DNA from: CAVRXQ01 sp963838845
GTDB lineage: Bacteria; Actinomycetota; Acidimicrobiia; Acidimicrobiales; Bog-793
DNA length: 64,000 nt
Direction: 5' to 3'
Assembly (NCBI GenBank): GCA_963838845.1
Contig: CAWISR010000003.1
Span: 558,001-622,000 of the forward strand
In this document: positions 8,060-17,200 of the stretch, in pieces
How positions within the stretch are numbered: position 1 is the stretch's first letter
Layout of the letters: each line of letters opens with the position of its first letter
Translations under genes and position numbers: made by a program
The notes under the pieces: model-generated
The model's database searches: none
Told to the model about the DNA's origin: nothing
What the model saw: the letters and a program-made list of their open reading frames with translations, nothing else

Positions 8060-8500
8060 TTAGGACTGAACGGAGGTCAATACCGGGGCGACGGCCTTTG
8101 CCGCGACCTTTGCGTGAGCGATCTTGACCTTGCGAGGCTTCGCCTGTGCGATCACGGGGATGGTGACGGTGAGCACGCCATCTTCGTAAGAGGCCGTGAT
8201 CTTGTCGCGATCGAGGCTCTCTCCGAGGAACAGCTGGCGGGTGAAATCGCCCTTGGGCCGCTCCGTAATCGCGATCTGATCGTCATCGAAACGGAGCCAG
8301 GTGCGCATACCTCGCACGGTGAGGACATCGTTGTCGACGGTCACTTCGATGGAGCCCGGATCGGTACCCGGCAGGTCGAACAGCACCTTGAACTCATCGT
8401 CCCGTCGGTACGCATCGACGGGGATCTGCCAAGGACGTTCGCTCTTCAACTGCTCAGTGATCCGGTCGAACTCACTGAATGGTTCGAATCGCATCAACAT
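8060..8500 (-). CDS. Hsp20/alpha-crystallin small heat-shock protein
   Basis: 146 residues from ATG 8500, chosen because AAAGGA lies about 8 bases upstream; a longer frame to 8575 has no such site. Alpha-crystallin domain features: PVDAYRRDDEFKVLFDLPGTDPGSIEVTVDNDVLTVRG, the Pro-Lys-Gly-Asp-Phe-Thr-Arg strand, and ITASYEDGVLTVTIP. This family forms oligomers that hold unfolding proteins without using ATP. The C-terminal tail (AKAVAPVLTSVQS) is Ala-rich and lacks a clear IxI motif apart from weak VxI-type residues. It is divergent from a winged-helix gene over a palindrome, which suggests shared control. Confidence 0.88.
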   Translation of the reverse strand: MLMRFEPFSEFDRITEQLKSERPWQIPVDAYRRDDEFKVLFDLPGTDPGSIEVTVDNDVLTVRGMRTWLRFDDDQIAITERPKGDFTRQLFLGESLDRDKITASYEDGVLTVTIPVIAQAKPRKVKIAHAKVAAKAVAPVLTSVQS

Positions 8501-8577
8501 GGCTGCGTCCTTTCGCTGACTCTCGAGCAACTCGGTGTCGGCGACAGGAGGGCTTGGGGGTCTGCGGCTCATCATAC

Positions 8578-8597
8578 GCTAGTAATGAATAACTAGC
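8578..8597. promoter_or_regulatory. Palindrome between hsp20 and wHTH gene, candidate operator
   Basis: GCTAGT-(8)-ACTAGC, a perfect 6-bp inverted repeat, with a second palindromic core TTCTAGAA just downstream at about 8606-8613. It lies in an AT-rich divergent intergenic region unlike the surrounding GC-rich DNA. It matches neither a CIRCE element nor an HspR HAIR box that I can recognise. Confidence 0.5.
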
Positions 8598-8634
8598 AAG
8601 ATGCTTCTAGAAATAGCCTGCTACACTTTGTCAC

Positions 8635-8916
8635 ATGGCGGAGTGGAGCTTCCTCACTAACCATGCCCGAGTCCTCGTCTGCATCGCCCACGATCCCGGG
8701 GTGCGTTTGCGCGACATCGCCGCGACGATCGGCATCACCGAACGCAGCGCCTTCGGAATCGTTACCGACCTCATCGCATCCGGCTACGTCGTCAAGGACA
8801 AAGAGGGCCGTCGTAACCGCTACTCCATCCAGACCCATTTGCCCCTCGGAGAAGTCATCGGTCGTGAACGGACGATCGGTGAGGTGCTGGAGGTTTTGGT
8901 CAACACTGCGTCTTGA
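8635..8916 (+). CDS. Small winged-helix transcriptional regulator
   Basis: 93 residues, a single winged helix-turn-helix domain: FLTNHARVLVCIAHDPGVRLRDIAATIGITERSAFGIVTDLIASGYVVKDKEGRRNRYSI. The recognition helix lies in ITERSAFGIVTDL and the wing in KEGRRNRYSI. It resembles short MarR/ArsR-like wHTH proteins with no separate sensing domain. It is divergent from hsp20 with a palindrome between them, so autoregulation and control of hsp20 are likely but inferred. No Cys or His cluster for metal sensing is seen. Confidence 0.78.
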   Translation: MAEWSFLTNHARVLVCIAHDPGVRLRDIAATIGITERSAFGIVTDLIASGYVVKDKEGRRNRYSIQTHLPLGEVIGRERTIGEVLEVLVNTAS

Positions 8917-9062
8917 GGGCAAATTAACTCGAGCGAATGGCGCGGGCGCGAACGGGAGCGTCAACCCGGCAGCACGGTGCTTTGACTTCCAATCGGTTCG
9001 TAGCGCTTTACCGGGAGAGAAGCAGTCGACGCGCAAAACGCACATCGCAAAGTTGCATCCGG

Positions 9063-9112
9063 CCATTTTCGCAACGTTGGAAGTTGGCGGTTCGAGTCCG
9101 CTCACCTCCACC
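9063..9112 (+). repeat. tRNA-Ala(CGC)-like 3' fragment, copy 3
   Basis: Anticodon arm CCATT-TTCGCAA-CGTTGG (one extra T relative to copy 1), variable loop AAGTT, T arm GGCGG-TTCGAGT-CCGCT, acceptor CACCTCC and ACC, then G instead of the final A. It is nearly identical to copy 1 at 2086-2135. Again no 5' half is present. The three copies share orientation. Confidence 0.7.
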
Positions 9113-9370
9113 GCAAGGTTTGGGGAGCGAGGGCCAAGGGCCCGGAAGCGGGACGAAACGGCCGCGGGAAGGGTCGGAGCGCGGGCGGGGAGCAAAGCAG
9201 CCAAGGCGAGGGCCACCGACCGAGCAGTCGGGAGCTCACAGCCGGCGGCGGCGCCAGAAGTACCGTCCGGCGGGAAAGAGCTTCAAAGTGGGGTGCCGAA
9301 CACCTGATGGGGGGAACGCCAATTCCTCGCACGCACGCTGCGCTCGTTCCGGATGATTGTCGCATTATCG

Positions 9371-9616
9371 ATGAGCTGGGATGATCCGCTCGTGAGAGAT
9401 CGACTCGAAAGCTATACGGCCTACAGCGTCGGCTGTGCAATCGTGTGGGCCGTCATCTTGGTGGCCCTGATCGCTACGGGCAAGAAGGACAGGTTGCGTG
9501 CCGTTTTGCCTGTTTGCGGTGGCTGGTGGATGGGTTGGACGTCGGCCACCATCGCTCGGTATGGCTATCCGCCACCGAAGTCTCGACCCCCATGGATACG
9601 GAATCGCCCAGGTTGA
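9371..9616 (+). CDS. Small membrane protein, hypothetical
   Basis: About 81 residues from ATG 9371. One clear membrane helix (AYSVGCAIVWAVILVALIA), a basic turn (GKKDRLR) and a second weaker hydrophobic stretch (AVLPVCGGWWMGWTSATIA), then a Pro/Arg-rich tail. No family recognised. The 258 bases before it (9113-9370) are purine-rich and show no gene, and 9617-9774 after it is also empty. It could be a chance frame, but the helix and turn pattern favours a real protein. Confidence 0.45.
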   Translation: MSWDDPLVRDRLESYTAYSVGCAIVWAVILVALIATGKKDRLRAVLPVCGGWWMGWTSATIARYGYPPPKSRPPWIRNRPG

Positions 9617-9774
9617 TCGCCCCTCGGGCCACCGCAGGGGGATGTCCATGGCTCCAGCGCGAAGCGCCTCGGCTCACCTTTGCAATGCGGGAGCCTCTGG
9701 TCGGCGAGGGCGACCAACGTTCGCGATGCGACGCCGCTTCCAGTGTTCTCAGTCCAGATGCGCTTTGTCTCTCC

Positions 9775-10314
9775 TTAAGCGGATGGAGCCGTACCGGGCG
9801 GAACCACGCGTGGCGGAAACCGACCCATTTCGGCTCCGACCTTTTTTCCGATATTCGCCACGTGGAGATGAATTTCGTCGAGCACGTCAGTGTTCTGCTT
9901 GACCTGCTCTGTCAAGGTCGTGTTCTCGTTGATCAGATTCGTGACGTCCGTGATGAGTTTCTTTATGTCATCAGTGTTCTTCTCGGTGTGCAGCGCGATT
10001 TCGGCCGAGATCGAGTCAGCTCTCTTCGCCGCGATCAAAAGTGCTGCTGCCTGAACGCCCGCCAGCATCGAAAGGAAGAGGTTCAACAAGATGTACGGAT
10101 AAGGATCGAAGGCTTTGTGGTGGATCACCCGTTGGAGAATCAACGTGTTCACCACGGCCCAGGCGATCATCACGGCAAAAAAACTGAAGACGAACGGCCA
10201 CGAGCCCATCATGTTGCGCATTCGGTCAGCCGCCCGCTCTCCGAGCGTGAGGTCGGCGCCTGAGCGGACCCCGGGATGCCGGTGCCAAAGGCTCTGCCAA
10301 CCGGCCTCGGCCAT
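9775..10314 (-). CDS. DUF1003 family membrane protein
   Basis: About 179 residues from ATG 10314; the open frame extends to 11037 but that part is antisense to the M16 peptidase gene. Two membrane helices (SWPFVFSFFAVMIAWAVVNTLIL and PYILLNLFLSMLAGVQAAALLIA) match the DUF1003 core, with GERAADRMRNMMGSW before them and AKRADSISAEIALHTEKNTDDIKKLI after. The C-terminal half is a likely coiled coil. The family is a predicted membrane protein without a firm function. The first start codon is uncertain. Confidence 0.78.
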   Translation of the reverse strand: MAEAGWQSLWHRHPGVRSGADLTLGERAADRMRNMMGSWPFVFSFFAVMIAWAVVNTLILQRVIHHKAFDPYPYILLNLFLSMLAGVQAAALLIAAKRADSISAEIALHTEKNTDDIKKLITDVTNLINENTTLTEQVKQNTDVLDEIHLHVANIGKKVGAEMGRFPPRVVPPGTAPSA

Positions 10315-10521
10315 GTCGCGATGCTCGCACACGTCCTCTGGGCGCGGGGGGATGGAGACGGTGTCGGTCGCGCTTCGCAGCTGGACCGTTTCGCTCCGCC
10401 TCCTTCGAAACGTCGTCGCGCGCTCAATCGCGGATTCTCGATAGTTCGCTGACAGCTTGAAGGGCCTTGGCCGGGGATTCCCCGCGGCGTCGCGCTCGCG
10501 CGTCTCCGCTACTTTTCGGAG

Positions 10522-11826
10522 GTGCCGATCTCGACGAGCGCAGGCGTGCTGGAGCGATTTCATCTCCGCAACGGCCTTCGTGTTGTGGTCGTGCCCGACC
10601 GTTCGGTGCCACTCGTCGGGGCGGCGGTCGTTTACGACGTCGGTTGGCGATCGGAGCCCGAGGGGCGAACGGGCTTCGCCCACCTGTTCGAACACATGAT
10701 GTTCCAGGGATCGCGAAACGTCGGCAAGGTCGAGCACAGCCGCCTCGTCGAATCCTCGGGCGGATGGTTCAACGGGCACACGCTCGCCGATCTGACGGCG
10801 TACTACGAGGCGGTCCCGTCCGCCGCGCTCGAGCTCGTGTTGTTCCTCGAAGCCGATCGGATGGCAGCGCCAGCGATCACCGAGGAGAACCTGCGCAACC
10901 AGATCTCCGTCGTCGAGGAGGAGGTCAAGGTGAACGTCTTGAACCAGCCCTACGGCGGATTCCCTTGGATCGTCCTCCCTGAGCTCGCCTTCGACACCTA
11001 CCCGAACGCCCACAACGGCTACGGCGACTTCTCGCATCTCGAAGAGGCGACAGTCTCAGACGCCATCTCATTCCATGCGCGTTACTACTCACCGGAGAAC
11101 GCGGTCCTCGTCGTGGCGGGGGACTGTGATCCGGACGAGGTCGTCCGTCTCGTCGAGCGCTATTTCGGGTCGATTCCGAGGGTGCCCACGCCTCCGCACG
11201 GTCCGTGGCCCGAGCCTCCGCTCAAGACTGCGCGCCGAAAGGTGATCAACGATCCGCGCGCGCCGCAGCCGGCATTCGCGATCGGTCTGCGCACACCGGA
11301 TCCGATCGCCGAATTCGACCACAACCTCGCATACTCGATCGTGGCGAGCGTGCTTGCGAGCGGGGACGCGAGCCGGCTCCGGAGCAGGCTCGTCTACGCC
11401 GAACGCACGGTGACCGACGTCAGCAGTCGCCTTGGAATTCTCGGCGACGACGCGATCATGATGCGCGACCCGGTGCTGTTTCAGATCGTCGTCTTTCATC
11501 CCGGCGTGAAACGGACAGTCGACATCCTGCGCGTCATCAACGAGGAGATGTCCCGGCTCGCAGAAGAAGGGCCGACCCAAGACGAACTCGACCGTGTCGC
11601 CGTTGGCTGGCGCTCAGGATTCTGGCGCGCACTCGACTCGGTGGTGCAGCGCGCGATCACCGTCGGATCCCTCGAGGTCATTCACGGGCGTGCCGAACTG
11701 ATCGGCGAGATCCCCGGGATGATCGCCGAGATCCGCGCGCCTGACGTCGCCGCTGCCGCGGCCGACCTAGTCGCGCAGGCACAAGCGATCGTTGAGATCC
11801 GCCCCTCCGCCAGTCGGAAGCGATGA
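10522..11826 (+). CDS. M16 family zinc metallopeptidase (catalytic subunit)
   Basis: 434 residues from GTG 10522. The inverted zinc motif HLFEHMMF (HxxEH) lies near residue 56 and the third ligand Glu in VVEEEVKVN about 75 residues later. The N-terminal start RNGLRVVVVPDRSVPLVGAAVVYDVGWRSEPEG is typical of M16 peptidases, and the C-terminal M16 half follows (RYFGSIPRVPTP). The family degrades peptides inside a clam-like chamber, often as a pair of an active and an inactive subunit. Its stop overlaps the start of the next M16 gene (ATGA), so the two are translationally coupled. Confidence 0.92.
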   Translation: MPISTSAGVLERFHLRNGLRVVVVPDRSVPLVGAAVVYDVGWRSEPEGRTGFAHLFEHMMFQGSRNVGKVEHSRLVESSGGWFNGHTLADLTAYYEAVPSAALELVLFLEADRMAAPAITEENLRNQISVVEEEVKVNVLNQPYGGFPWIVLPELAFDTYPNAHNGYGDFSHLEEATVSDAISFHARYYSPENAVLVVAGDCDPDEVVRLVERYFGSIPRVPTPPHGPWPEPPLKTARRKVINDPRAPQPAFAIGLRTPDPIAEFDHNLAYSIVASVLASGDASRLRSRLVYAERTVTDVSSRLGILGDDAIMMRDPVLFQIVVFHPGVKRTVDILRVINEEMSRLAEEGPTQDELDRVAVGWRSGFWRALDSVVQRAITVGSLEVIHGRAELIGEIPGMIAEIRAPDVAAAAADLVAQAQAIVEIRPSASRKR

Positions 11827-13155
11827 CGACGATCGCCCGCCCGCCGATCCGCGACCTTGTGCCGCACGGTGGACCGAAGATCGCGTCGAGTGCCGTGTCG
11901 GGCGGGCTGCGCGTCGTCGCTGTGCGTCGCCCGAGCGTCCCGCTCGTCGAGGTGCGCATCATCGTGCCTTTCGGCGCGGAGCAGATCTCGAATCCCGCCG
12001 CGTCCCTCGTGCTTTCGGAGTCATTGCTCGCGGGAACCGAAGATCACGACCGAGTCGAGATCGCGTCGGCCGTCGAGCGGCTCGGCGGCACACTCGGCGT
12101 GGGTGTCAACCTCGACGCGTTCGTCGTCGGGGCCTCGGCGCTCGCCGAGAACTTCACGGAGCTCTTGGCATTGGTCGCCGAGGTTCTTGCCGGCGCGACG
12201 TTCCCCTCGGCCGAGGTGAACGCCGATCGGTCGCGCATCGCCGACGAGGTCGAGATCGCGCTCAGCCGTCCCGAGACGATCGCGGACGAGCTGTTCGACG
12301 CAGCGGTCTACGCCGGGCACCCGTACGCGGCGCCCATCCCTCGGCCGACGGCGATCCGTCGCGTGACGAGTCCCGCGCTCCGTGATCTTCGGCGCAGGGT
12401 GATCTCCTCGCGTGGGGCGACGCTCGTCGTCGTCGGTGACGTCCACACCAAAGAGGTTGCCCCAACCGTCGAAGACACGCTCGGGGCTTGGATCGCGAGT
12501 TCCCGACGCAAGGCGACGAGGCTCCCCCGTGTGAAGGGCGTCGAACCCGGCCCCTTGCGGCTGCGGGACCGCCCAGGCGCCGTCCAGAGCAATTTGCGCC
12601 TCGGCGCGTCCGCGCCTGACCGGATGTCGTCGGATTGGCCTGCGACCGCGCTCGCGACGCTGGCGATCGGAGGAATGTTCACCTCGCGCCTCGTCACGAA
12701 CCTGCGCGAGCGCAACGGATACTCGTATTCGCCCCGCCTGCGCGTGCACCACGGGCGCGCCGGGTCCGTCTCGACGTTCTCGGCCGAAGTGGCCACCGAT
12801 GTCACCGCGGCATCGCTCATCGAGTCGCGCGTACGAATTCGGACGCGCCGCGGCGACGGGGATCGACCAAGACGAACTCGACGCGGCTCGCCGGTACGCG
12901 ATCGGGACCTTTCTCGCGACGACCGCGACCCAGAGCGGTCTCGCGTCAACGCTCGCGCGACTGCTCGCCGACGAAGTGGAGCCGGACTACCTCGCCTCGT
13001 ATCCCGCGAGGCTGCGTCGTGTCGCGTTGTCCGAGGTTGACGATGCGGCGCGCGAATACCTCGCGCCATCGCGGTTCACGACGATCGTCGTCGGTGACGC
13101 GGACCGCGTCGCTCCACAGCTCGCCATCGTCGAAGAGTTCGTGGAATCCGTCTAG
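11823..13155 (+). pseudogene. M16 peptidase, non-catalytic partner, frameshifted near 12,831
   Basis: The frame from ATG 11823 reads as an M16-like chain (SSAVSGGLRVVAVRRPSVPLVEVRIIVPFGAEQ ... LRERNGYSYSPRLRVHHGRAGS) up to AASLIES. It then turns into Arg-rich nonsense, while another frame continues with YEFGRAAATGIDQDELDAARRYAIGTF ... IVVGDADRV to 13155. One extra base in GCGCGTACG around 12,831 restores a single protein of about 443 residues. HxxEH is absent (LVLSESLL at that place), as in inactive partner subunits. The shift may be an assembly indel; if real, the C-terminal lobe is lost. Confidence 0.82.
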
Positions 13156-13242
13156 TACGAGACGCGCCGCGGGCGCCGCTCACCCGATGCCGTAATCGAC
13201 CTCGCCGCCAGACCTCGCCGACCGGGATGTGACAATGCCTTG

Positions 13243-14517
13243 ATGCCCCAATCTTCCGAACGCATCCCGGGACACATCCGCGCCCTTCTGGCCGCGAACT
13301 TCGTTTCGGTACTCGGCAGCGGGCTGACGCTCCCTTTCCTGCTCATTTACCTGCACCAAGTCCGCGGAATCTCGCTTGGCGTCTCCGGCCTGCTGATCGG
13401 CGGCACGTCGATCGTGAGCATTCCGATCGGCCCGGCGACCGGGATGCTCGTCGACCGGATCGGTCCGAGGATCGTCAGCGCTTCGGCGCTCGTCTTCGAA
13501 TCGTTGGGAACGCTGGGACTCATCCTTGTGCACAGCCCGGTTTCCGCGCTTCCGGTGATGGTGATCTACGGAATCGCGAACGGCGCGACGTGGCCGTCGT
13601 GGAATGCCCTGTTCGCCGTTCTCGTCGCCGACGAGCACCTCCGCCCCAGGGTCTTCGCGCGCAGCTTCCAGCTGTTGAACCTCGGCCTCGGCATCGGTGC
13701 CGTCGTCGCCGGTTCCCTCGTTCACGTCTCCGATCCTGGCTCGTTCGTGCGCATCTACTTGATCGACGGCTTCACCTACGCCGCGGTCGTCGGGGCGTTG
13801 ATCGTGATGCCGTCGAGGGTGTTCGCCCGACCGCTGGCGAGCGCGCACGCCGCGCCCGAGCATCCCAAAGGCGGCTACCGCGCGGTGTTCGCCGACCGTC
13901 GGTTCGTGCGCTACCTCGTCGCGACGGCGTTGATGATGTTCGCGGGTTACGCGGCAGTGCAGACGGGCTTCGTCGGCTACGCGACGTCGGTTATCCACGC
14001 GGGACCTTCGGTGATCGCGTGGGCGTTCGCTGTGAACACCGGAATGATCGTCGTGTTGCAGCCGTTCGCGCTGCGCCTCGTCGGTCGGATGCGGCGTTCG
14101 AGCGCGTTGTCGTTGTGTGCAGCGCTCTTCGGTATGTCGTGGATCGTGCTCGCGATCGGCGGGCAGTTCCCGAGCGCCTTTGCCGGTCGAGCGCTCGTGG
14201 TTGCGATGTTCGGGGTGTTCTCGTTGGGAGAGGTACTGCTGTCACCCGTCGGAGGCCCGATCGTGACGATGATGGCGCGGCCCGAGCTGCAGGGGCGCTA
14301 CAGCGCGACGGCTTCGAGCGTCGTCACGGTGATGAACGTCCTCTGCCCGGTGTTCGCGGGCGCGTTGCTCGGAGCCGGTCTCGGCGACATCTTCCTCGGC
14401 GTGCTCATTGGTTGCTCCGCGGCAGCGATTGCCGCGTTCGCCTGGATGCGGGAGTCGCTATTGCCCGAGATTGACAACGTGCGCCCACTGCGGGCGGCGA
14501 GCCCAGCCGAGGCGTGA
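13243..14517 (+). CDS. MFS transporter, probable drug or metabolite exporter
   Basis: 424 residues from ATG 13243 (a TTG lies just before). About 12 membrane helices; the loop between helices 2 and 3 reads GMLVDRIGPR, an MFS motif-A-like sequence, and VSVLGSGLTLPFLLIYLHQV is a typical first helix. The substrate cannot be read. It follows the M16 pair by 87 bases on the same strand but shows no functional link. Confidence 0.85.
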   Translation: MPQSSERIPGHIRALLAANFVSVLGSGLTLPFLLIYLHQVRGISLGVSGLLIGGTSIVSIPIGPATGMLVDRIGPRIVSASALVFESLGTLGLILVHSPVSALPVMVIYGIANGATWPSWNALFAVLVADEHLRPRVFARSFQLLNLGLGIGAVVAGSLVHVSDPGSFVRIYLIDGFTYAAVVGALIVMPSRVFARPLASAHAAPEHPKGGYRAVFADRRFVRYLVATALMMFAGYAAVQTGFVGYATSVIHAGPSVIAWAFAVNTGMIVVLQPFALRLVGRMRRSSALSLCAALFGMSWIVLAIGGQFPSAFAGRALVVAMFGVFSLGEVLLSPVGGPIVTMMARPELQGRYSATASSVVTVMNVLCPVFAGALLGAGLGDIFLGVLIGCSAAAIAAFAWMRESLLPEIDNVRPLRAASPAEA

Positions 14518-14686
14518 ACCGACGCCGATGGTGCGAGATGCACGCGATGCGTACTGTCGTCGGTACGGAATCGACTTCATCTCGACGTCTCTGGAGCCAC
14601 CACCGTGTCACCGACGCGGCGAGTTCGCACGCCGCCGCCGTTGGTTTGGGTGACGGGCTCACGTTGGCTATTGCTCCGGTCATCTG

Positions 14687-17179
14687 ATGACGGCTCCCCG
14701 CGTCTGCACGATCGCCACTCGACGTCAGCTCGCACACGTACGGGTCCTCGGGCGCTCACTCCGCGACCACGAGTCCGGCGAGCGCCTCCAGGTGCTGTTC
14801 GTGGACGACCTGACGGGCGAGGATCAGTTCGATTCCGCCGAATTCGATCGCGTCCGCGCGATCGACATCGGCGTGTCCGAGGAGGAATTCCACGTCGCCG
14901 CCGCGCACCTCTCGGCGCGCGAACTTTCGCTGTGGCTGCGACCGAAGCTGATGCTCGCCCTGCTCGACTCGGGCGACGAACAAGGTGTGATTTTCCTCGC
15001 TCCGGAGTCGGCCGTGTTCGCGAGCCTCGACGTCGTCGTTGAGCTGCTCGACGACCACGCCGTCGTGCGCGTCCCGATCACGACCGCAACCGAGCCAGCG
15101 TTGAGCGCGAAGCGTCACGCCGAATTCCCGGGCGAACTGCGCATTTGGGTGCCGGGCTTCCTTGCCGCGAACAGTCGCGCCCGCGACTGGCTCACCGCGG
15201 TGCACGCCCGCGCCTGCGTCGGAGCGCACTCCCAAGTCATGGCCGGCGACGCGATGAGTGCCGACTGGGACGCGTTCGCGATCGGCGAGGTCGACCTCGC
15301 CATTGGGCAGCCACCCGGACTCGCAGCGGGTCACTGGCACATGACGACTCGCAAGCTCGCGTGGCGCGACGAGCACTACCTCGTCGACGACGACCGCCTC
15401 GTCGTCTTCCATTTCGACGGTTTCGACTTCGCTCGCCCTTGGGCGCTCGCGCCCGATGCCGTCGGCGCCGACGAGCCGTTCCTCGCAGAAGACGACGCGA
15501 CCAAATCGCTGTGCGGTTGGTACGCGAATGCGTTGATCAAGGCTGGCGTCGAGGCCGTCGCGTCGAGCGAGTATCGCTGGGCGAGTCTGCCGGACGGCTT
15601 TGCGATGAACCGGCGGATTCGCCAGACGGTGCGTAACGCCATCATCGGAGACGCCCGCGGATTGCACTTCGAGCTGCCTCCCGATCCGTTCAACCCGGAG
15701 ACACTTCCCGCGTTTTACCGCTGGATGGCGTCCGTCGAGCCCGCGAACGATCGCGCGCCGAACACGGCGCGCTTTTACTACGGGATCCACCAAGCGCGCG
15801 ACGACCTGCAGCTCGCGTTCCCAGAACTCTCGCTGGCGGACGCCGAGGCGTTCCGGGAGTGGGCGTCGAGGCGTGCGCACCTTGAATACCGTGTTCCGCC
15901 GGCGGTCACCGAAGAGGCCTTCGAGCGCGGTTCGTGGCCGCGGGTGGAACTGCCGAAGTGGGACCCGCCGGGATCGCTTCGCGAAGGTTTCCTCGTTGCC
16001 GGGTATCTGCGCGCCGAGCTCGGGATCGGGGATGCGGCTCGTCGCACGCTCGTCGCGATGCAACGAGCGAGGATCACGAGCAGCGGGTACTCCTTCTCGC
16101 TCACCAAGAGCCGCCAGCACGACGACTCGGTAGCCGGCGGCCGCGTCTTGACGAACCTCTCGACGAACGTCGTGTGCGTGAACGCCGACCAGTTCGTCTA
16201 CTTCTCGCGCTTCGTCGGCCCGGATTTCTTCGACGGGCGCCACACCGTCGGGTTCTGGGCGTGGGAGACGGAGAACCCACCGGAGCAAATGGGTGGCGTG
16301 GCGAGCTTTTTGGACGAGATCTGGGTGCCGAGCGCGTACAGCGCCGACGCCATCCGCACCATCACCGACGTCCCGGTGCTCGTCTTCGGCTACCCGGTCG
16401 AAGCACCAAAGGTCGACACGTCGATCGACACTCGTCGACTCGGCATGCCCGAGGGGTTCGTCTTCTTTTTCATGTTCGACTTCTTGAGCACGATCTCACG
16501 CAAAAACCCAACGGGTCTCATCGAGGCCTTCGCTCGTGCGTTCCGACCGGGCGAGGGTCCGACGCTCGTGCTGAAGTCGATCAACGCCGACGAGCGGCTC
16601 CTCGACGTCGAGCGGATCAAAGAGGCGATCGGAGACCGCCCCGACATCGTTTTCGTCGATGCGTATTACTCCCAATCTGAGTGCACGGCGATGGTCGCCC
16701 GCTCGAACTGCTACGTCTCGCTCCATCGCTCCGAGGGGTTCGGCCTCACGCTCGCCGAGGCGATGGCTCTCGGTATCCCGGTGGTCGCCACGGGGTACTC
16801 GGGCAACCTCGACTTCATGGACGACGACTCCGCGTTCCTCGTGCCCGCCGGCAGATCGCGCGTCGGCCGTGGCTCGCCGCCCTATCCGCCCGACAGCATC
16901 TGGGGAGAGCCGGACCTCGACGCGGCGGCGGCGCAGATGCGCCGGGTCTACGAGTCTCCAAAGGAGACCTCTCAGCGAGTGGCGAACGCCCGCAAGCGCG
17001 TCCTCCGCGAACACGGCTACAGGGCCGCGGGGAGGTTCCTGCGGACGCGGGAAAAGGAGATCAAGCGTCTGCGGAAAGCCGGTCTTACCGGCAAGACGGC
17101 GCGACTGTTGCGCGAAGGCCAAGCGGTCCCGGACTGGGTCGGCCTTGTCCACCAGATGATCGACTACCCGGACCCCTGA
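14687..17179 (+). CDS. Large two-domain glycosyltransferase (GT-A-like N half, GT4 C half)
   Basis: 830 residues. The N-terminal part (about 1-290) starts CTIATRRQLAHVRVLGRSLRDH and has LQVLFVDDLTG and WLRPKLMLALLD, resembling nucleotide-sugar GT-A folds of the GT8 sort. The C-terminal part (about 430-780) is a GT4-like enzyme: GYLRAELGIGDAARR, FWAWETENPPEQM, DEIWVPSAYSADAI, PVLVFGYPVE, then the donor site HRSEGFGLTLAEAMALGIPVVATGYSGNLDFM. Such proteins decorate surface polysaccharides or glycoproteins. It stands alone on this strand, 169 empty bases after the MFS gene. The role of the N half is inferred. Confidence 0.85.
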   Translation: MTAPRVCTIATRRQLAHVRVLGRSLRDHESGERLQVLFVDDLTGEDQFDSAEFDRVRAIDIGVSEEEFHVAAAHLSARELSLWLRPKLMLALLDSGDEQGVIFLAPESAVFASLDVVVELLDDHAVVRVPITTATEPALSAKRHAEFPGELRIWVPGFLAANSRARDWLTAVHARACVGAHSQVMAGDAMSADWDAFAIGEVDLAIGQPPGLAAGHWHMTTRKLAWRDEHYLVDDDRLVVFHFDGFDFARPWALAPDAVGADEPFLAEDDATKSLCGWYANALIKAGVEAVASSEYRWASLPDGFAMNRRIRQTVRNAIIGDARGLHFELPPDPFNPETLPAFYRWMASVEPANDRAPNTARFYYGIHQARDDLQLAFPELSLADAEAFREWASRRAHLEYRVPPAVTEEAFERGSWPRVELPKWDPPGSLREGFLVAGYLRAELGIGDAARRTLVAMQRARITSSGYSFSLTKSRQHDDSVAGGRVLTNLSTNVVCVNADQFVYFSRFVGPDFFDGRHTVGFWAWETENPPEQMGGVASFLDEIWVPSAYSADAIRTITDVPVLVFGYPVEAPKVDTSIDTRRLGMPEGFVFFFMFDFLSTISRKNPTGLIEAFARAFRPGEGPTLVLKSINADERLLDVERIKEAIGDRPDIVFVDAYYSQSECTAMVARSNCYVSLHRSEGFGLTLAEAMALGIPVVATGYSGNLDFMDDDSAFLVPAGRSRVGRGSPPYPPDSIWGEPDLDAAAAQMRRVYESPKETSQRVANARKRVLREHGYRAAGRFLRTREKEIKRLRKAGLTGKTARLLREGQAVPDWVGLVHQMIDYPDP

Positions 17180-17200
17180 ACCCGGTCGGGGACGAGGCTT

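Noticed and set aside
8578..8634. CIRCE or HAIR heat-shock operator
   Set aside because: Neither the TTAGCACTC nor the CTTGAGT half-sites are present; only the GCTAGT palindrome is seen.
10315..11037. N-terminal extension of the DUF1003 frame
   Set aside because: It is antisense to the M16 peptidase gene and has no family sequence.
14756..16288. 510-residue minus-strand frame
   Set aside because: Exactly antisense to the two-domain glycosyltransferase, with Arg/Val-rich low-complexity content.
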